DNA of 39,306 bases from an uncultured Bacteroidia bacterium (GCA_937922655.1 CALAJH010000023.1:1-39306); one strand, 5' to 3'. Positions 1 to 9,301 are shown, numbered from the stretch's first letter. Made by a program: numbers and translations. The notes: generated by a model from the letters alone, not told the origin.

Positions 1-1076
1 CCTCGGGGCAGCGGCAGTGGGCCACCTACTACGGCGGCGACGGCCTGGATGAGGGATTGGGGGTGGCCGTGGCTTCGGACGGCTCGGTGTATCTGGCCGG
101 AGATACGACTTCCAGGTCCGCGATTGCGGCGGGCGGCCATCAAAACACTTTCGGCGGCGGCGAAGTGGACGCGTTTTTGGTCAAATTCAATGCCTCGGGA
201 GCATGGCAGTGGTCGACCTACTACGGCGGCGCCGGCCGGGATAAGGGATTTTCGGTGGCCGTGGCGCCAGACGGCTCGGTGTATTTGGCCGGATTGACAA
301 GCTCCGACTCGGGAATTGCGGCGGGCGGCCATCAAAACACTTTCGGCGGCGAATCGGACGGGTTTTTGGTCAAATTCAACGCCTCGGGCGAACGAATTTG
401 GGCCACCTACTATGGGGGCGCCGGCGACGATTACGCATCGGGGGTGGCCGTGGCTTCGGACGGCTCGGTGTATCTGTCCGGCGGTACGACTTCCTCGTCG
501 GAAATTGCGTCGGGCGGGTATCAAAACACCCTCGGCGGCGAATCGGACGCTTTTTTAGTCAAATTCAATGTGTCCGGGATACGTCAATGGGCCACGTATT
601 ACGGCGGCACGGGAGACGACGGCATGGGCATGGATACGGATACCAAAATCAACGTGGCTTTGTCGTCCGACGGTTCGATATATCTTTCGGGGGATACGGA
701 TTCCCCATTGGGGATGGCTTCCGGTGGGCATCAAAGCGGTTTGGGCGGCCAATTCGACGCGTACTTGGTAAAATTTGTGGAGGACGGGACGACGGGCATT
801 GTCGAGACGCGTGGGTCGGTTCGTTCGGCGTACGTCGAGGCGTTGTACCCGAATCCGAACCGGGGTTCGTTCACGGTGCGGGTGGCGTCGGAAAAAGCGC
901 AAACGGCGCTCTTGCGCTTGACGGACGTTTTGGGCGCCGTAGTGTGGCAAAGCAACGTTTCACTGGTTCCGGGCACGAACGAGACGGAGGTTTCGGCCAA
1001 AGTTGCGTCGGGCGTTTACGCCCTGACGCTGAACGTGAACGGCAAAGTTCACACGGCGAAAGTCGTCGTCGAATAA
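1..1076 (+). CDS. T9SS-exported SBBP beta-propeller-repeat protein, 5' end missing
   Basis: The reading frame is open from the left edge (first full codon at base 3) to a TAA at 1074-1076, so this is the C-terminal part of a larger secreted protein. Four repeats of 63-64 residues start at about 18, 210, 399 and 588. Each begins W-A/S-T-Y-Y-G-G and continues through D-G-S-V/I-Y-L and D-A/G-F/Y-L-V-K-F, the pattern of SBBP beta-propeller repeats. The last ~75 residues begin LYPNPNRGSF and end in a short beta-rich tail, matching the type IX secretion C-terminal sorting domain (Por_Secre_tail). The product is therefore probably exported by T9SS and either anchored at the cell surface or released. 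Its ligand or activity cannot be inferred, and the signal peptide lies outside the window. Confidence 0.88.
   Translation, partial: SGQRQWATYYGGDGLDEGLGVAVASDGSVYLAGDTTSRSAIAAGGHQNTFGGGEVDAFLVKFNASGAWQWSTYYGGAGRDKGFSVAVAPDGSVYLAGLTSSDSGIAAGGHQNTFGGESDGFLVKFNASGERIWATYYGGAGDDYASGVAVASDGSVYLSGGTTSSSEIASGGYQNTLGGESDAFLVKFNVSGIRQWATYYGGTGDDGMGMDTDTKINVALSSDGSIYLSGDTDSPLGMASGGHQSGLGGQFDAYLVKFVEDGTTGIVETRGSVRSAYVEALYPNPNRGSFTVRVASEKAQTALLRLTDVLGAVVWQSNVSLVPGTNETEVSAKVASGVYALTLNVNGKVHTAKVVVE
18..776 (+). repeat. Four tandem ~190-bp SBBP repeats
   Basis: Units begin at 18, 210, 399 and 588, with spacings of 192, 189 and 189 bp. Units 1-3 share long near-identical stretches of DNA, for example around the G-G-H/Y-Q-N-T segments and the L-V-K-F-N segments. 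The fourth unit is more divergent and carries a short insertion. Confidence 0.85.
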
Positions 1077-1099
1077 ACGTTTTTTTCTTGGTTTTGCAG

Positions 1100-1134
1100 C
1101 CGCCGCCCCCGAAAAGGGCGGCGGGTGTGTTTTA
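1100..1134 (+). terminator. Hairpin terminator after the T9SS repeat protein
   Basis: A 9-bp GC stem (1100-1108 with 1116-1124, loop CCGAAAA) is followed by a moderately T-rich stretch. It lies between the convergent repeat-protein gene and purC, and the T-rich side favours termination of the plus-strand transcript. Confidence 0.5.
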
Positions 1135-1218
1135 TCGGGTTGGCGGACGAAGGAGGGGCGCCGAAGGCATGGGTCGAATTTTGGGTCTTGGACGCGGCGG
1201 GAAAAATGCATGCGTTTT

Positions 1219-2169
1219 TTATGCCAAGCCCAAGTTTTTCAACGCTTCGACGACGCGGTTTTCAAGGTCTTGAAGGGTTTCGTTTTCGGGACGGGGGACA
1301 AATTCGCGTCCCGTAAGCGTTCGATAGACTTCGATGTACCGGTCGGAAACTTCGCGTATCGTTTCTTGGGGCATGCGGGGCGGTTGTTGTCCTTCCAAAC
1401 CTTGAAAGCCGTTTTCCATGAGCCATTGTCTGACGAACTCTTTGGAAAGTTGTTTTTGGGGCAAGTTCTGCGCCTGCCGTTCCTCAAAACCGTCGGCGTA
1501 AAAATACCGCGACGAATCGGGGGTATGGATTTCGTCGATGAGGTAGAGGTCGAAATCTTTGGAGCCGAATTCGTATTTGGTGTCGGCAAGGATGAGTCCG
1601 CGTTCTCGGGCGTGTTGTTGGCCGTCGGCGAAAAGTTGTAGGGCGCGAAAACGGATTTCGGCCCATTGGTCGGGGGAAACGAGTCCGGCTTTGACGATTT
1701 CGGCTTCGGAGACGTCGATGTCGTGTCCGATTTTGGATTTGGTTGAGGGGGTGATTAAGGGTTCGGGGAAGGGGTCGTTTTCTTTGAGGCCGTCGGGCAT
1801 TTTGACGCCGCAAAGCATGCGTTCGCCCGTACGGTAGACGCGCCACGCATGGCCGCACAAATGGCCTCGGACGACGACCTCGACGGGATAGGCCTCGCAC
1901 TTGACGCCTATGGTAACGTTGGGGTCGGGAAAGGCGAGGGCGTGGTTGCGGCATATCGAACGGGTGCGCTCCAAAAAATACGCCGCCGTTTGGTTCAAGA
2001 CCGCGCCCTTGTGGGGGATGGGGTCGGCAAGGATATGGTCGAAGGCCGAAATTCTGTCCGTGGCCACGAAAACCATCGCCTGCTCTTCGACGACGTAAAC
2101 GTCGCGCACCTTGCCCCGATAGACGCTCGTAACGCCGGGTAAGCGAAGTTCGGTTTTTTCGATAATCAT
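1219..2169 (-). CDS. purC: Phosphoribosylaminoimidazole-succinocarboxamide synthase
   Basis: SAICAR synthetase joins CAIR and aspartate with ATP in the eighth step of de novo purine synthesis in the cytoplasm. The 316-aa product has the family's N-terminal G-K-V-R-D-V-Y and A-T-D-R-I-S-A-F-D motifs, the central E-P-L-I-T-P-S-T-K-S-K segment and the L-A-D-T-K-Y-E-F-G motif. Its length fits the longer (~300-aa) branch. The ATG at 2169 overlaps the stop of the upstream DUF983 gene as ATGA, which argues for translational coupling and against the longer in-frame start at 2394. Confidence 0.95.
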   Translation of the reverse strand: MIIEKTELRLPGVTSVYRGKVRDVYVVEEQAMVFVATDRISAFDHILADPIPHKGAVLNQTAAYFLERTRSICRNHALAFPDPNVTIGVKCEAYPVEVVVRGHLCGHAWRVYRTGERMLCGVKMPDGLKENDPFPEPLITPSTKSKIGHDIDVSEAEIVKAGLVSPDQWAEIRFRALQLFADGQQHARERGLILADTKYEFGSKDFDLYLIDEIHTPDSSRYFYADGFEERQAQNLPQKQLSKEFVRQWLMENGFQGLEGQQPPRMPQETIREVSDRYIEVYRTLTGREFVPRPENETLQDLENRVVEALKNLGLA

Positions 2170-2570
2170 GACCAATAACGGGGGTCGAATTTGGACGCGG
2201 CCGAGGAAAAATACAACATCAGCACCCGGGAATAACGGTTCATTTTCGGCCACAACAAAAATATCGTCAGCAGGTAGGCCCCGCCAATGAGTGCATAACC
2301 TTCGACGCTTCGGGGTTTGAAAATAAAATAGACGATAATATAAGCGACCAAAAACGCGCTGGTGAAGATGTAATTGACGTACATGGCCCCCCAATAAAAC
2401 CCGGTTTCGGGTTCGAAGTCAAAGCCGCAGTGCGGACAGGTTTTGTGCATTTCCAGATGCTTGGTAATTTTTTCGTAGGCTTTGTATTTGAACATATCGC
2501 CTTTTCGGCACCGGGGGCATTTGCACTGAACGATGGCCGAAAGCATGCTTGGCGCTTTGGATTTGGACAT
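2166..2570 (-). CDS. DUF983 family membrane protein
   Basis: This 134-aa protein has two CxxC pairs near the N-terminus (CPRC and CPHC) that look like a zinc ribbon. Two hydrophobic segments follow, at about residues 65-85 and 92-110, separated by a short charged loop. This is the DUF983 architecture common in Bacteroidota and Proteobacteria; its function is unknown. It lies 2 nt downstream of lepA and its stop overlaps the purC start by 4 nt, so it is the middle gene of a lepA-DUF983-purC transcript. A role in purine metabolism cannot be inferred from linkage alone. Confidence 0.88.
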   Translation of the reverse strand: MSKSKAPSMLSAIVQCKCPRCRKGDMFKYKAYEKITKHLEMHKTCPHCGFDFEPETGFYWGAMYVNYIFTSAFLVAYIIVYFIFKPRSVEGYALIGGAYLLTIFLLWPKMNRYSRVLMLYFSSAASKFDPRYWS

Positions 2571-2572
2571 GG

Positions 2573-4363
2573 TTAATCGTCAAGTTTGAGTACGGCCATA
2601 AAAGCGGATTGGGGCACCTCGACCGAACCGATTTGGCGCATACGTTTTTTGCCTTTCTTTTGTTTTTCGAGGAGTTTGCGTTTACGGGAAATGTCGCCGC
2701 CGTAGCATTTGGCGGTAACGTCTTTTCTTAGGGCGCGTATGGTTTCGCGGGCGATGATGCGCGTTCCGATTCCGGCCTGAATTGCGATTTCAAATTGTTG
2801 GCGCGGAATGAGTTCTTTAAGTTTGACGCATATTTTTTTGCCGTAGTCGTAGGCTTTGTCACGGTGAATGATGGCCGAAAGCGCGTCGACGGGGTCGCCG
2901 TTGAGCATGATGTCGAGTTTGACCAGATGGGACTCTCTAAATCCGATGAGTTCGTAGTCGAGCGAGGCGTAGCCGCGCGAAATGGTTTTGAGCCGGTCGT
3001 AAAAATCGAAAACAACCTCGGCCAGCGGCAGGTCGAATATGATTTCGACGCGCTCGGGGGTGAGGTAGTGTTGGTTGCGGAAAACGCCGCGTTTGTCGAT
3101 GCACAGGCTCATAATCGCGCCGATGTATTCGGACTTGGTAATGATTTGGGCTTTGACAAAGGGCTCTTCGACGTGTTTGGTACGGGCGGGGTCGGGCAGG
3201 TCGGAGGGACAATTGACGGGCAGACGCGTGCCGTCGTTGAGTTCGGCGATGTAGGCGACGTTGGGAACGGTGGTGATGACCGTCATGTTGAATTCGCGTT
3301 CGAGGCGCTCCTGCACGATTTCCATGTGCAACATGCCCAAAAAACCGACGCGAAACCCAAAACCGAGGGCGGCGCTGGTTTCGGGTTCGTAAACGAGCGA
3401 GGCGTCGTTGAGTTGAAGTTTTTCGAGCGAGGCACGCAAATCTTCGAATTCGTCGGTATCGACGGGATAAACGCCGGCGAACACCATCGGTTTGACCTCT
3501 TTAAAGCCTTGAATGGGGGCGTCGGCGGGCCGGTCGCGGGAGGTTATCGTATCGCCGACCTTAACCTCTTTGACCTCTTTGATACCCGAAATGAGGTAAC
3601 CGACGTCGCCGCAGGCGACGGTTTGACGGGGTTCTTTGTCGAGGCGGAGGATGCCGATTTCGTCGGCTTGGTATTCGGCGCCCGTGGCCATGAATTTAAG
3701 CCATTCGCCTTTGGACATTTGGCCGTCGAAAATGCGGAAATAGGTAATGGTGCCTCGAAAGGGGTTGTAGACCGAATCGAAGATGAGGGCTTTGAGCGGG
3801 GCGTGGGGATTGCCTTGGGGCGGCGGCACGCGTTCGATGACCGCTTCCAATATTTGGGTAACGCCGATGCCTTCTTTGGCGCTGGCGAGAATGACGTCCT
3901 CGGGTTCGCATCCCAAAAGATTGACGACTTCGTCGGTAACGACGTCCACGCGGGCGCCGGGCAGGTCGATTTTATTGAGTACGGGGATGACGGTCAGTTC
4001 GGCGCCGAGCGCCAGATAAAGGTTGGCAATGGTTTGGGCTTGAATACCCTGCGAGGCGTCGACGACCAAAATCGCGCCTTCGCACGACGAGATGGCCCTT
4101 GAAACCTCGTAACTGAAGTCCACGTGGCCGGGGGTGTCGATGAGGTTGAGCGTGTACACCTTGCCCTTGTGGTGGTAGTTCATTTGGATGGCGTGGCTCT
4201 TGATGGTGATGCCTTTTTCGCGTTCCAAATCCATGTCGTCCAACACTTGGGCCATCATTCGCCGCTGTTCGACGGTCTGCGTCGCTTCCAAAAGTCGGTC
4301 GGCCAAGGTGCTTTTGCCGTGGTCGATGTGGGCGATGATGCAAAAATTGCGCAGGTGTTCCAT
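2573..4363 (-). CDS. lepA: Elongation factor 4 (LepA, ribosomal back-translocase GTPase)
   Basis: This 596-aa translational GTPase matches the normal LepA length. The G1 motif AHIDHGKS is at residues 11-18, G3 is DTPGH and G4 is NKID. Domain II, the EF-G-like domains and the LepA-specific C-terminal domain (ending in a lysine/arginine-rich stretch, [15 protein letters not shown]) follow. EF4 acts on stalled or mistranslocated ribosomes and influences initiation. A perfect TAnnTTTG element at 4380-4387 lies just upstream, so lepA probably heads its own transcript with DUF983 and purC. Confidence 0.97.
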   Translation of the reverse strand: MEHLRNFCIIAHIDHGKSTLADRLLEATQTVEQRRMMAQVLDDMDLEREKGITIKSHAIQMNYHHKGKVYTLNLIDTPGHVDFSYEVSRAISSCEGAILVVDASQGIQAQTIANLYLALGAELTVIPVLNKIDLPGARVDVVTDEVVNLLGCEPEDVILASAKEGIGVTQILEAVIERVPPPQGNPHAPLKALIFDSVYNPFRGTITYFRIFDGQMSKGEWLKFMATGAEYQADEIGILRLDKEPRQTVACGDVGYLISGIKEVKEVKVGDTITSRDRPADAPIQGFKEVKPMVFAGVYPVDTDEFEDLRASLEKLQLNDASLVYEPETSAALGFGFRVGFLGMLHMEIVQERLEREFNMTVITTVPNVAYIAELNDGTRLPVNCPSDLPDPARTKHVEEPFVKAQIITKSEYIGAIMSLCIDKRGVFRNQHYLTPERVEIIFDLPLAEVVFDFYDRLKTISRGYASLDYELIGFRESHLVKLDIMLNGDPVDALSAIIHRDKAYDYGKKICVKLKELIPRQQFEIAIQAGIGTRIIARETIRALRKDVTAKCYGGDISRKRKLLEKQKKGKKRMRQIGSVEVPQSAFMAVLKLDD

Positions 4364-4379
4364 TGTTTAAAATAGAACG

Positions 4380-4387
4380 CAAAAATA
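4380..4387 (-). promoter_or_regulatory. TAnnTTTG promoter element for lepA
   Basis: On the minus strand the sequence reads TATTTTTG, a full match to the Bacteroidota -7 box, about 17 nt before the lepA ATG. This implies a very short leader. I see no convincing -33 TTTG at standard spacing. Confidence 0.6.
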
Positions 4388-4404
4388 CGGTTTTTTGTCC
4401 CGTT

Positions 4405-4899
4405 TCAACGGGCCCGGTTCAAGGCAATCACGTCTTTGATTTGGAAGAGGTGTCGTTCGGTGTGGGCAAGACCGAAATACAGCCATTCGAGCTTGGTCAT
4501 CGGCCCCAAGAGCGGGTGGGCGAAGGTTCCCGTTTGTTCGTGGACTTTGTTTTCGGCCATGTCGAACAACGTTTGGCGTTGGGCGAAAAATTTTTCCGTC
4601 GCTTCTTGCCACGTCGAAAAGCGTCCGTTGGGAAGGATGAAGTCGGGCGCGGGGATGCGCGCATGCCGGTTGGCCAACGCCGATTGTATCCGCATCACGC
4701 CCGGGGTTTCGGGCGAATCCTCGTCCAACTCCATTTTCAGCACGTTAATGACGCTTTTTTCGACGACGACGATATGCTCCAAACAATCGAGCGCCGACCA
4801 TGTTGCGTCGTCGGGCCGGATGCGGCACTCGTTTTCGTTTACGGTTGCGAACACTTGTCGTGCTTTTTCGTTCGATTCCAGAATATCGTTTTGGAGCAT
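4405..4899 (-). CDS. DinB-superfamily protein (DinB_2-like)
   Basis: The 164-aa helical protein has the DinB/YfiT layout. An N-terminal helix is followed by W-S-A-L-D-C-L-E-H-I, with a histidine in helix 2, and then the late L-A-H-T-E-R-H-L-F-Q-I segment, which supplies two more histidines for the usual metal site. Members are metal-dependent enzymes such as thiol transferases, or proteins of unknown role, and the substrate cannot be deduced. It ends 41 nt before lepA, and both have their own TAnnTTTG boxes. Confidence 0.8.
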   Translation of the reverse strand: MLQNDILESNEKARQVFATVNENECRIRPDDATWSALDCLEHIVVVEKSVINVLKMELDEDSPETPGVMRIQSALANRHARIPAPDFILPNGRFSTWQEATEKFFAQRQTLFDMAENKVHEQTGTFAHPLLGPMTKLEWLYFGLAHTERHLFQIKDVIALNRAR

Positions 4900-4921
4900 G
4901 GTACGTTGGTCGTTTGCGAAG

Positions 4922-4953
4922 CAAAGTTAGGCGTTTTGGCGATGGCAAACAAT
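4922..4953 (-). promoter_or_regulatory. Promoter of the DinB-fold gene
   Basis: The minus strand has TAACTTTG (4929-4922) with a TTG 20 nt upstream (4952-4950), which is the standard Bacteroidota -33/-7 spacing. The ATG is about 23 nt downstream of the box. Confidence 0.6.
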
Positions 4954-5095
4954 GAACGTTAAACGAAAAGGGGCGCCGCGCGTCGGTCTTGTGTTACGGC
5001 GAAGGCGTTGCGCTCTTGGCCTTGGGCATTGGCGACGTGAATGAAAACGAGATGCCGGAATTTGTGATTTAATTCGATATTTGGCGAACAAACGC

Positions 5096-5103
5096 TATTT
5101 TTG
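5096..5103 (+). promoter_or_regulatory. TAnnTTTG promoter element upstream of the small outer-membrane-like gene
   Basis: TATTTTTG matches the -7 consensus. A TTTG lies at 5080-5083, but its 12-nt spacer is shorter than usual. Transcription starting near 5110 would exclude the in-frame TTG at 5101 as a start codon. Confidence 0.5.
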
Positions 5104-5157
5104 CGGCGGTCTCGTTCGGCGGGCAAATTTCGACCACGGACAAGGGTTGTTCACCGC

Positions 5158-5754
5158 GTGCAAAAAACATTGGATTTGGCAAAAATCGGAAAATTATTGG
5201 CGTTGGCCGTAGGGTTGGTCGTCGCGGAAGGGGGCGGTTTGCGGGCCCAGCCGTTTGGAAAACAAGGCGACGCCTACATCGCCTTCGGTTTGCAAAAAGG
5301 CGTGTATTTTCGCGGTCCCGTGGCCGTCGGGCCGAAAATCGGTTACGGCAACTTCATTCGCCGACACTTTCTCATGGGCGCGCAAATGGCTTTGGCTTTT
5401 TCCGTCGTCCCCAAACAGCCGCTGACGACCGTAACCGTCGGCGGACTTTTACGCCCCTACTTTATACGGCGGAAAAAATGGGATTTTTTTACCGAAATTT
5501 CTTTGGATGCGGGAATGCTTCGCGGCGTGCCGATGAACGTCGGACGCACCGACATCGAATGGATACGTCGTCAAGGCGGCGCGGGGATTTTGGCCACGGC
5601 GGGCGCCGGCCCCGGCGCGGGCATTCGCGTAAATTCCCAATGGACGCTCGATTTGTGTTTGCGTTATAATTTTTATTCGTCCTTTCGCACCCGGCACATG
5701 GAATCGGGAATATTTTTAACCACGGGAGCCGCCTTTTATTTGGAAATGGAATAA
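5158..5754 (+). CDS. Small secreted or outer-membrane beta-barrel-like protein
   Basis: With the GTG at 5158 as start, the 198-aa product has a basic N-terminus, a hydrophobic core (about residues 11-24) and a likely cleavage site around R-A/Q. The rest alternates short glycine- and aromatic-rich strands and ends F-Y-L-E-M-E, as expected for a small outer-membrane barrel. The in-frame TTG at 5101 overlaps the promoter box, so I prefer the GTG. I recognise no specific family. The next gene starts 38 nt downstream, so the two could be co-transcribed. Confidence 0.6.
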   Translation: MQKTLDLAKIGKLLALAVGLVVAEGGGLRAQPFGKQGDAYIAFGLQKGVYFRGPVAVGPKIGYGNFIRRHFLMGAQMALAFSVVPKQPLTTVTVGGLLRPYFIRRKKWDFFTEISLDAGMLRGVPMNVGRTDIEWIRRQGGAGILATAGAGPGAGIRVNSQWTLDLCLRYNFYSSFRTRHMESGIFLTTGAAFYLEME

Positions 5755-5792
5755 CGATAATTTTATAAATTGCATACATTAACGAAGTGGCA

Positions 5793-8450
5793 ATGAAGTT
5801 ATCGACATTGGTTTTTTTGGCGCTCGGCTGTACATGGCTTCGAGCGCAAAACGGAACGTTCGTTCCGGAAAACGCCGATCTTAGTCGTCCGAGGGTCCTG
5901 TTCAAACTCGAACGGTTGAGCGAATTGCAAGCCTCGTTCGATGCCCCGCATCGAAAAAACCTGCTTGAGTACCAAACGAACATGGCATTCAATTTTGCCA
6001 TCTTTGAAGACTCAAGTTATATTTCGCGCCAAAACAACGCACGCGTTGCTTTGGCCTCTTGTTTTCTTCTCGCGCTGGGTTATCGCACGGATTTGTTCTC
6101 CAACGAAATCATTCCCCTTTCGGAAGACGACCGTCAAATGCTTTTTGAAAAAACGCTGGCCCACTTGCACGGCATGCTTACCGACGTCGTGTTTTTGACC
6201 GTCGACAATCTGACCACGGGCAGTTACCATTGGCAGCACGACGCGACGATTCTCACCCAGTCGTTGGCTTGTTACGATCTGCTTGCGGCTTTGGGTTACG
6301 AGGAGGAGATTTTGGCGCCGGCAAGGGCCAAATTGACCGACTATTTGCAAAACATGTATCGTGCCGCCGCCGATACGGTCGTCGGCGTCGGGCCGATTAC
6401 CTTTTTCGATTATATAAAAAACAACCACGCGCTCAAAATCGCGGGCGCGCTGGGGCTGGGCGGCGTGGTCTTGGGCGAATACGGCGCCCCCGAACCCTTT
6501 CGACAACCCCGGCGATGGCTCGAAACCGCCCTTTTCATCATCGACAACTGCCTTTGGCGCGACCCCTACCGCCAATCCGAACCCGACCGCATCAACGGAT
6601 ACGCCGAGGGCCCATTTTATTTCAGCTACGCTTTCGTCAATTGCCTGCCGTTTTTTCGCGCCTTGAAAAACTATTGGCCGCACGACGACAGTTTGCACGC
6701 AGAGTTTCGCGGCGTCCAACGACGCGTTAGAAATCCCTATTTCGACCCCGTTTACGACCTTCTTTACGAATGGACTGTTCGCACGGCTTTGCCCGACGGA
6801 CGGTTGGCGCCCATCGACGACTCTTATTTGGAACGTTCAACGTTGTTTTTGACCGCTTTGGAAAAACCCCGTTACCACATTCCCGTGGATTTTTCGGGCT
6901 TCTTTCCCACCCAACCCATTACCTACGGACAAATCCTTTCCGCGCCTTTCGATTTTGGGGTTTTTTATTTGGCCACGAATATTCCGTTTTCGGATTTTTC
7001 CGACCGACCGAAAAACGACTTTTTTCCCCACGCGGGCAACGCCGTTTTTCGTTCCGATTTTTCGTCCAAAGCGACGTATTTGCACGTGGTTGCCGAAAAC
7101 GGACGGGCGCGCACCCAAGGCGCGGGCCACAATCAAGGCGACGTTGGCTCGTTTTTTCTTTGCAAGAACGCCGAAATACTCGCCCTCGACCCGGGATATG
7201 TAAGCTGGAATCAGCGCAACCTCGTCGGCAACGCCGACAACCACAACCTCGTTCTTTCCGGCGATTGCGGCCCGCTCATCGGCACCCCGCTCAATCCCAA
7301 CGACGCCGACGGTTTTCTCAACGACTTTATCGATCTGCCCGGTTTGGCGGCCGTCGAGGCCAAAACCCGCTACTGTTCGACCGACGTGCGGCGCGATTTC
7401 GTTTTTGCGGGCGAAAGGGCCGTTTTTGTTTACGACTTCGTGGACAGAGGTTCAACGGCGACGCATTTTCGTTGGCAGTTGCACGGCAACGGACGCGCCG
7501 GCGCCGATTTGCAAACCGTCGGCACGTTCGAACCTACGGAACACGGCGGCGTATGGCAACGCCCTTACGCCGGCCTTCGATTGCACATCCAATCCCCGGA
7601 AACGTGTACGCTTTCCACCCGACTCTCGCCTCATGAAATCGCCTTCAACCAAACCGAAGAACACACGACGCTCGAAGCCCGGGTAAACAATCAAAGTCGA
7701 GCAAGTTTTTTGGCCGCTTTGATTCCTTTCCACACGGGCATGGAAACGCCCGTCGTAACCGCGCCTTCCGTTCCGGGAGCGGCGGCGTGTGCTTACGACG
7801 ATTTCGTCGCCTTCGCTCAAACGGAAAAACAGCCTCGACAATTTTCCGCCACCGACCAAACCGTTGCCACCGACGCGCTTTTCGTCCTTTACAACGATTC
7901 GACGTTCGTCATGCGTGCGGGCGAAGGCGGTGGTTTTTTCGACGCAACATTCAAGGCCGAACGCGCCCAAGCGGGTAAGACGGCGTGGTCGATTTCCGAG
8001 AACGGCGTATGGCGCGGGTTTTCCACGCCCGGACAAACGACGGTTTTTACGGGCCGCGCCCCCGAGTATTTTAACGGCGCCGACGCATGGAGCTACAACC
8101 CCGAAACGGGGCGGCTGACGTTCTCTCTTGCGGCGGCGGGTTACTTTGAATTTCGCCTCAGCGACGCCGAGGACGTATTGAGCGCCGTTTGGCCCGGCGA
8201 CGCCAACGACGACGGCCTCTGCGACTCAATTGATTTTTACTTGACGGCGGCGGGCTACGGTAAATTGGGGCCTATACGCCTCGATTCGGGCGCCGAGTGG
8301 CGAGCGCACGCCGCAAGTTCGCGATGGAGCGATTTTATCGAATACCGGGACGGGCAACTGCCCGCCCGATTCTTGGACGCCAACGGAGACGGCGCCGTCA
8401 ATTTGTTCGATTTATCGGTTTGCGTGGCGAACCGGGGATTGAGTCGCTAA
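5793..8450 (+). CDS. Secreted heparinase II/III-like polysaccharide lyase with dockerin-like tail
   Basis: The 885-aa exported protein has a signal peptide at residues 1-19, ending L-R-A-Q. An alpha-helical region of about 300 residues follows, resembling the alpha/alpha toroid of polysaccharide lyases. The beta-sandwich that follows includes H-N-Q-G-D-V-G-S-F-F-L and N-A-D-N-H-N-L-V-L-S, which matches the Hepar_II_III domain. Such enzymes cleave uronic-acid-containing glycans by beta-elimination; the substrate here is unknown. The last ~90 residues start V-W-P-G-D-A-N-D-D-G and contain two calcium-loop-like D-x-N-x-D-G segments, like the dockerin-type tails seen on Saprospirales secreted proteins. 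There is no T9SS tail. I chose the ATG at 5793 over the GTG at 5787 because the signal peptide begins there. Confidence 0.82.
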   Translation: MKLSTLVFLALGCTWLRAQNGTFVPENADLSRPRVLFKLERLSELQASFDAPHRKNLLEYQTNMAFNFAIFEDSSYISRQNNARVALASCFLLALGYRTDLFSNEIIPLSEDDRQMLFEKTLAHLHGMLTDVVFLTVDNLTTGSYHWQHDATILTQSLACYDLLAALGYEEEILAPARAKLTDYLQNMYRAAADTVVGVGPITFFDYIKNNHALKIAGALGLGGVVLGEYGAPEPFRQPRRWLETALFIIDNCLWRDPYRQSEPDRINGYAEGPFYFSYAFVNCLPFFRALKNYWPHDDSLHAEFRGVQRRVRNPYFDPVYDLLYEWTVRTALPDGRLAPIDDSYLERSTLFLTALEKPRYHIPVDFSGFFPTQPITYGQILSAPFDFGVFYLATNIPFSDFSDRPKNDFFPHAGNAVFRSDFSSKATYLHVVAENGRARTQGAGHNQGDVGSFFLCKNAEILALDPGYVSWNQRNLVGNADNHNLVLSGDCGPLIGTPLNPNDADGFLNDFIDLPGLAAVEAKTRYCSTDVRRDFVFAGERAVFVYDFVDRGSTATHFRWQLHGNGRAGADLQTVGTFEPTEHGGVWQRPYAGLRLHIQSPETCTLSTRLSPHEIAFNQTEEHTTLEARVNNQSRASFLAALIPFHTGMETPVVTAPSVPGAAACAYDDFVAFAQTEKQPRQFSATDQTVATDALFVLYNDSTFVMRAGEGGGFFDATFKAERAQAGKTAWSISENGVWRGFSTPGQTTVFTGRAPEYFNGADAWSYNPETGRLTFSLAAAGYFEFRLSDAEDVLSAVWPGDANDDGLCDSIDFYLTAAGYGKLGPIRLDSGAEWRAHAASSRWSDFIEYRDGQLPARFLDANGDGAVNLFDLSVCVANRGLSR

Positions 8451-8458
8451 AAAACAAA

Positions 8459-8482
8459 GGCCCCGTCCAAAAGGACGGGGCC
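8459..8482. terminator. Bidirectional terminator between the lyase and hsp20 genes
   Basis: A perfect 10-bp stem (GGCCCCGTCC with its complement) has an AAAA loop and sits between convergent genes. On the minus strand it is followed by TTTGTTTTTT, a good U-tract for ending the hsp20 transcript. On the plus strand the tail is less T-rich. Confidence 0.85.
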
Positions 8483-8506
8483 GTGTTCGACGATTTTCGT
8501 AGCGCT

Positions 8507-8914
8507 TTACTTGATGGCGATTTGCCGGGTCGTGATTTTTTCACCGTCTTTGGGGGCGTAAATTTTGAGAACGCCGTCTTGATACTCGGCTTCGAGGCTG
8601 TCGGGTTTGACGTTGTCGGGCAAAGTGAAGCTTCGGCTGAATTTACCGTAGCTCGTTTCCACTTTGTGCCATTTGCGTCCTTGCGTTTCGCCTTCGGAGC
8701 TTTGTTCGAACTTGCGCTCGCCCGAGATGGTCAATACGCCCTTGTTGAATTCGACGGTAAAGTCCTCTTTTTTCATCCCCGGCGCCGCCACGTGGATTTC
8801 GTAACGCGCGTCGGTTTCGGCCACATCCACCGAAGGGAAAAAGCTGCGGCCGGCGGCCTCGTTAAAGAATCGGTCCAAGAGGCCTGCGGTTTCCAATGGT
8901 CTTAATGCCAACAT
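8507..8914 (-). CDS. Small heat-shock protein, Hsp20 family
   Basis: This 135-aa ATP-independent chaperone binds unfolding proteins. It has a short N-terminal arm (L-L-D-R-F-F) and an alpha-crystallin domain (about residues 25-125) with Y-E-I-H-V-A-A-P-G-M and the signature G-V-L-K-I-Y-A-P-K. The C-terminus carries an I-x-I motif (I-A-I) of the kind that docks between dimers. It lies 54 nt downstream of a second hsp20 gene, probably in the same transcript. Confidence 0.95.
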   Translation of the reverse strand: MLALRPLETAGLLDRFFNEAAGRSFFPSVDVAETDARYEIHVAAPGMKKEDFTVEFNKGVLTISGERKFEQSSEGETQGRKWHKVETSYGKFSRSFTLPDNVKPDSLEAEYQDGVLKIYAPKDGEKITTRQIAIK

Positions 8915-8968
8915 GGTGATTTGATGATTGATTTGGGTGAATAATTGGTTTAAGGTGAATAATCGAAC

Positions 8969-9301
8969 TTATTTGACGGCGACTTGTACGGCGGGTACGC
9001 GTCCAACGACCACCGACAACAAACCGTTTTCGAGTTTGGCGTCGACGGATTGAAGGTCGGCGTCGGAGGGAAGGCTGAACTTGCGGCGAAACTTGCCCGA
9101 CGGATTTTCCCTGCGAAGGTAGTCGGTACGGGAGATTTTTCGTTCGCCGCTGACCACCAAGCCGCCGGCTTCCAATCCCACCGTAACGGCGTCTTTTTCA
9201 ACGCCCGGCAACGCGAACTCAAACACGTAGCCCGTTTCCGTTTGATAAACGTCCGCGTAAGGCGTGTAAACGTTTTCAGAATAGCATTTTGCGTAACTCA
9301 T
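8969..9301 (-). CDS. Short Hsp20-family chaperone
   Basis: This 110-aa alpha-crystallin-domain protein has A-D-V-Y-Q-T-E-T-G-Y, F-A-L-P-G-V and the G-L-L-S-V-V-V signature. The C-terminal I-x-I is replaced by V-A-V. It has almost no N-terminal arm and is shorter than its neighbour, so it may form smaller oligomers or hetero-oligomers with it. No TAnnTTTG box is obvious upstream, which would allow a stress-specific promoter. Confidence 0.9.
   Translation of the reverse strand: MSYAKCYSENVYTPYADVYQTETGYVFEFALPGVEKDAVTVGLEAGGLVVSGERKISRTDYLRRENPSGKFRRKFSLPSDADLQSVDAKLENGLLSVVVGRVPAVQVAVK

Noticed and set aside
2795-4102. 435-codon plus-strand frame opposite lepA
   Set aside because: It is an antisense shadow: lepA is certain, and the frame lacks family features. 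The strong codon bias keeps antisense frames open.
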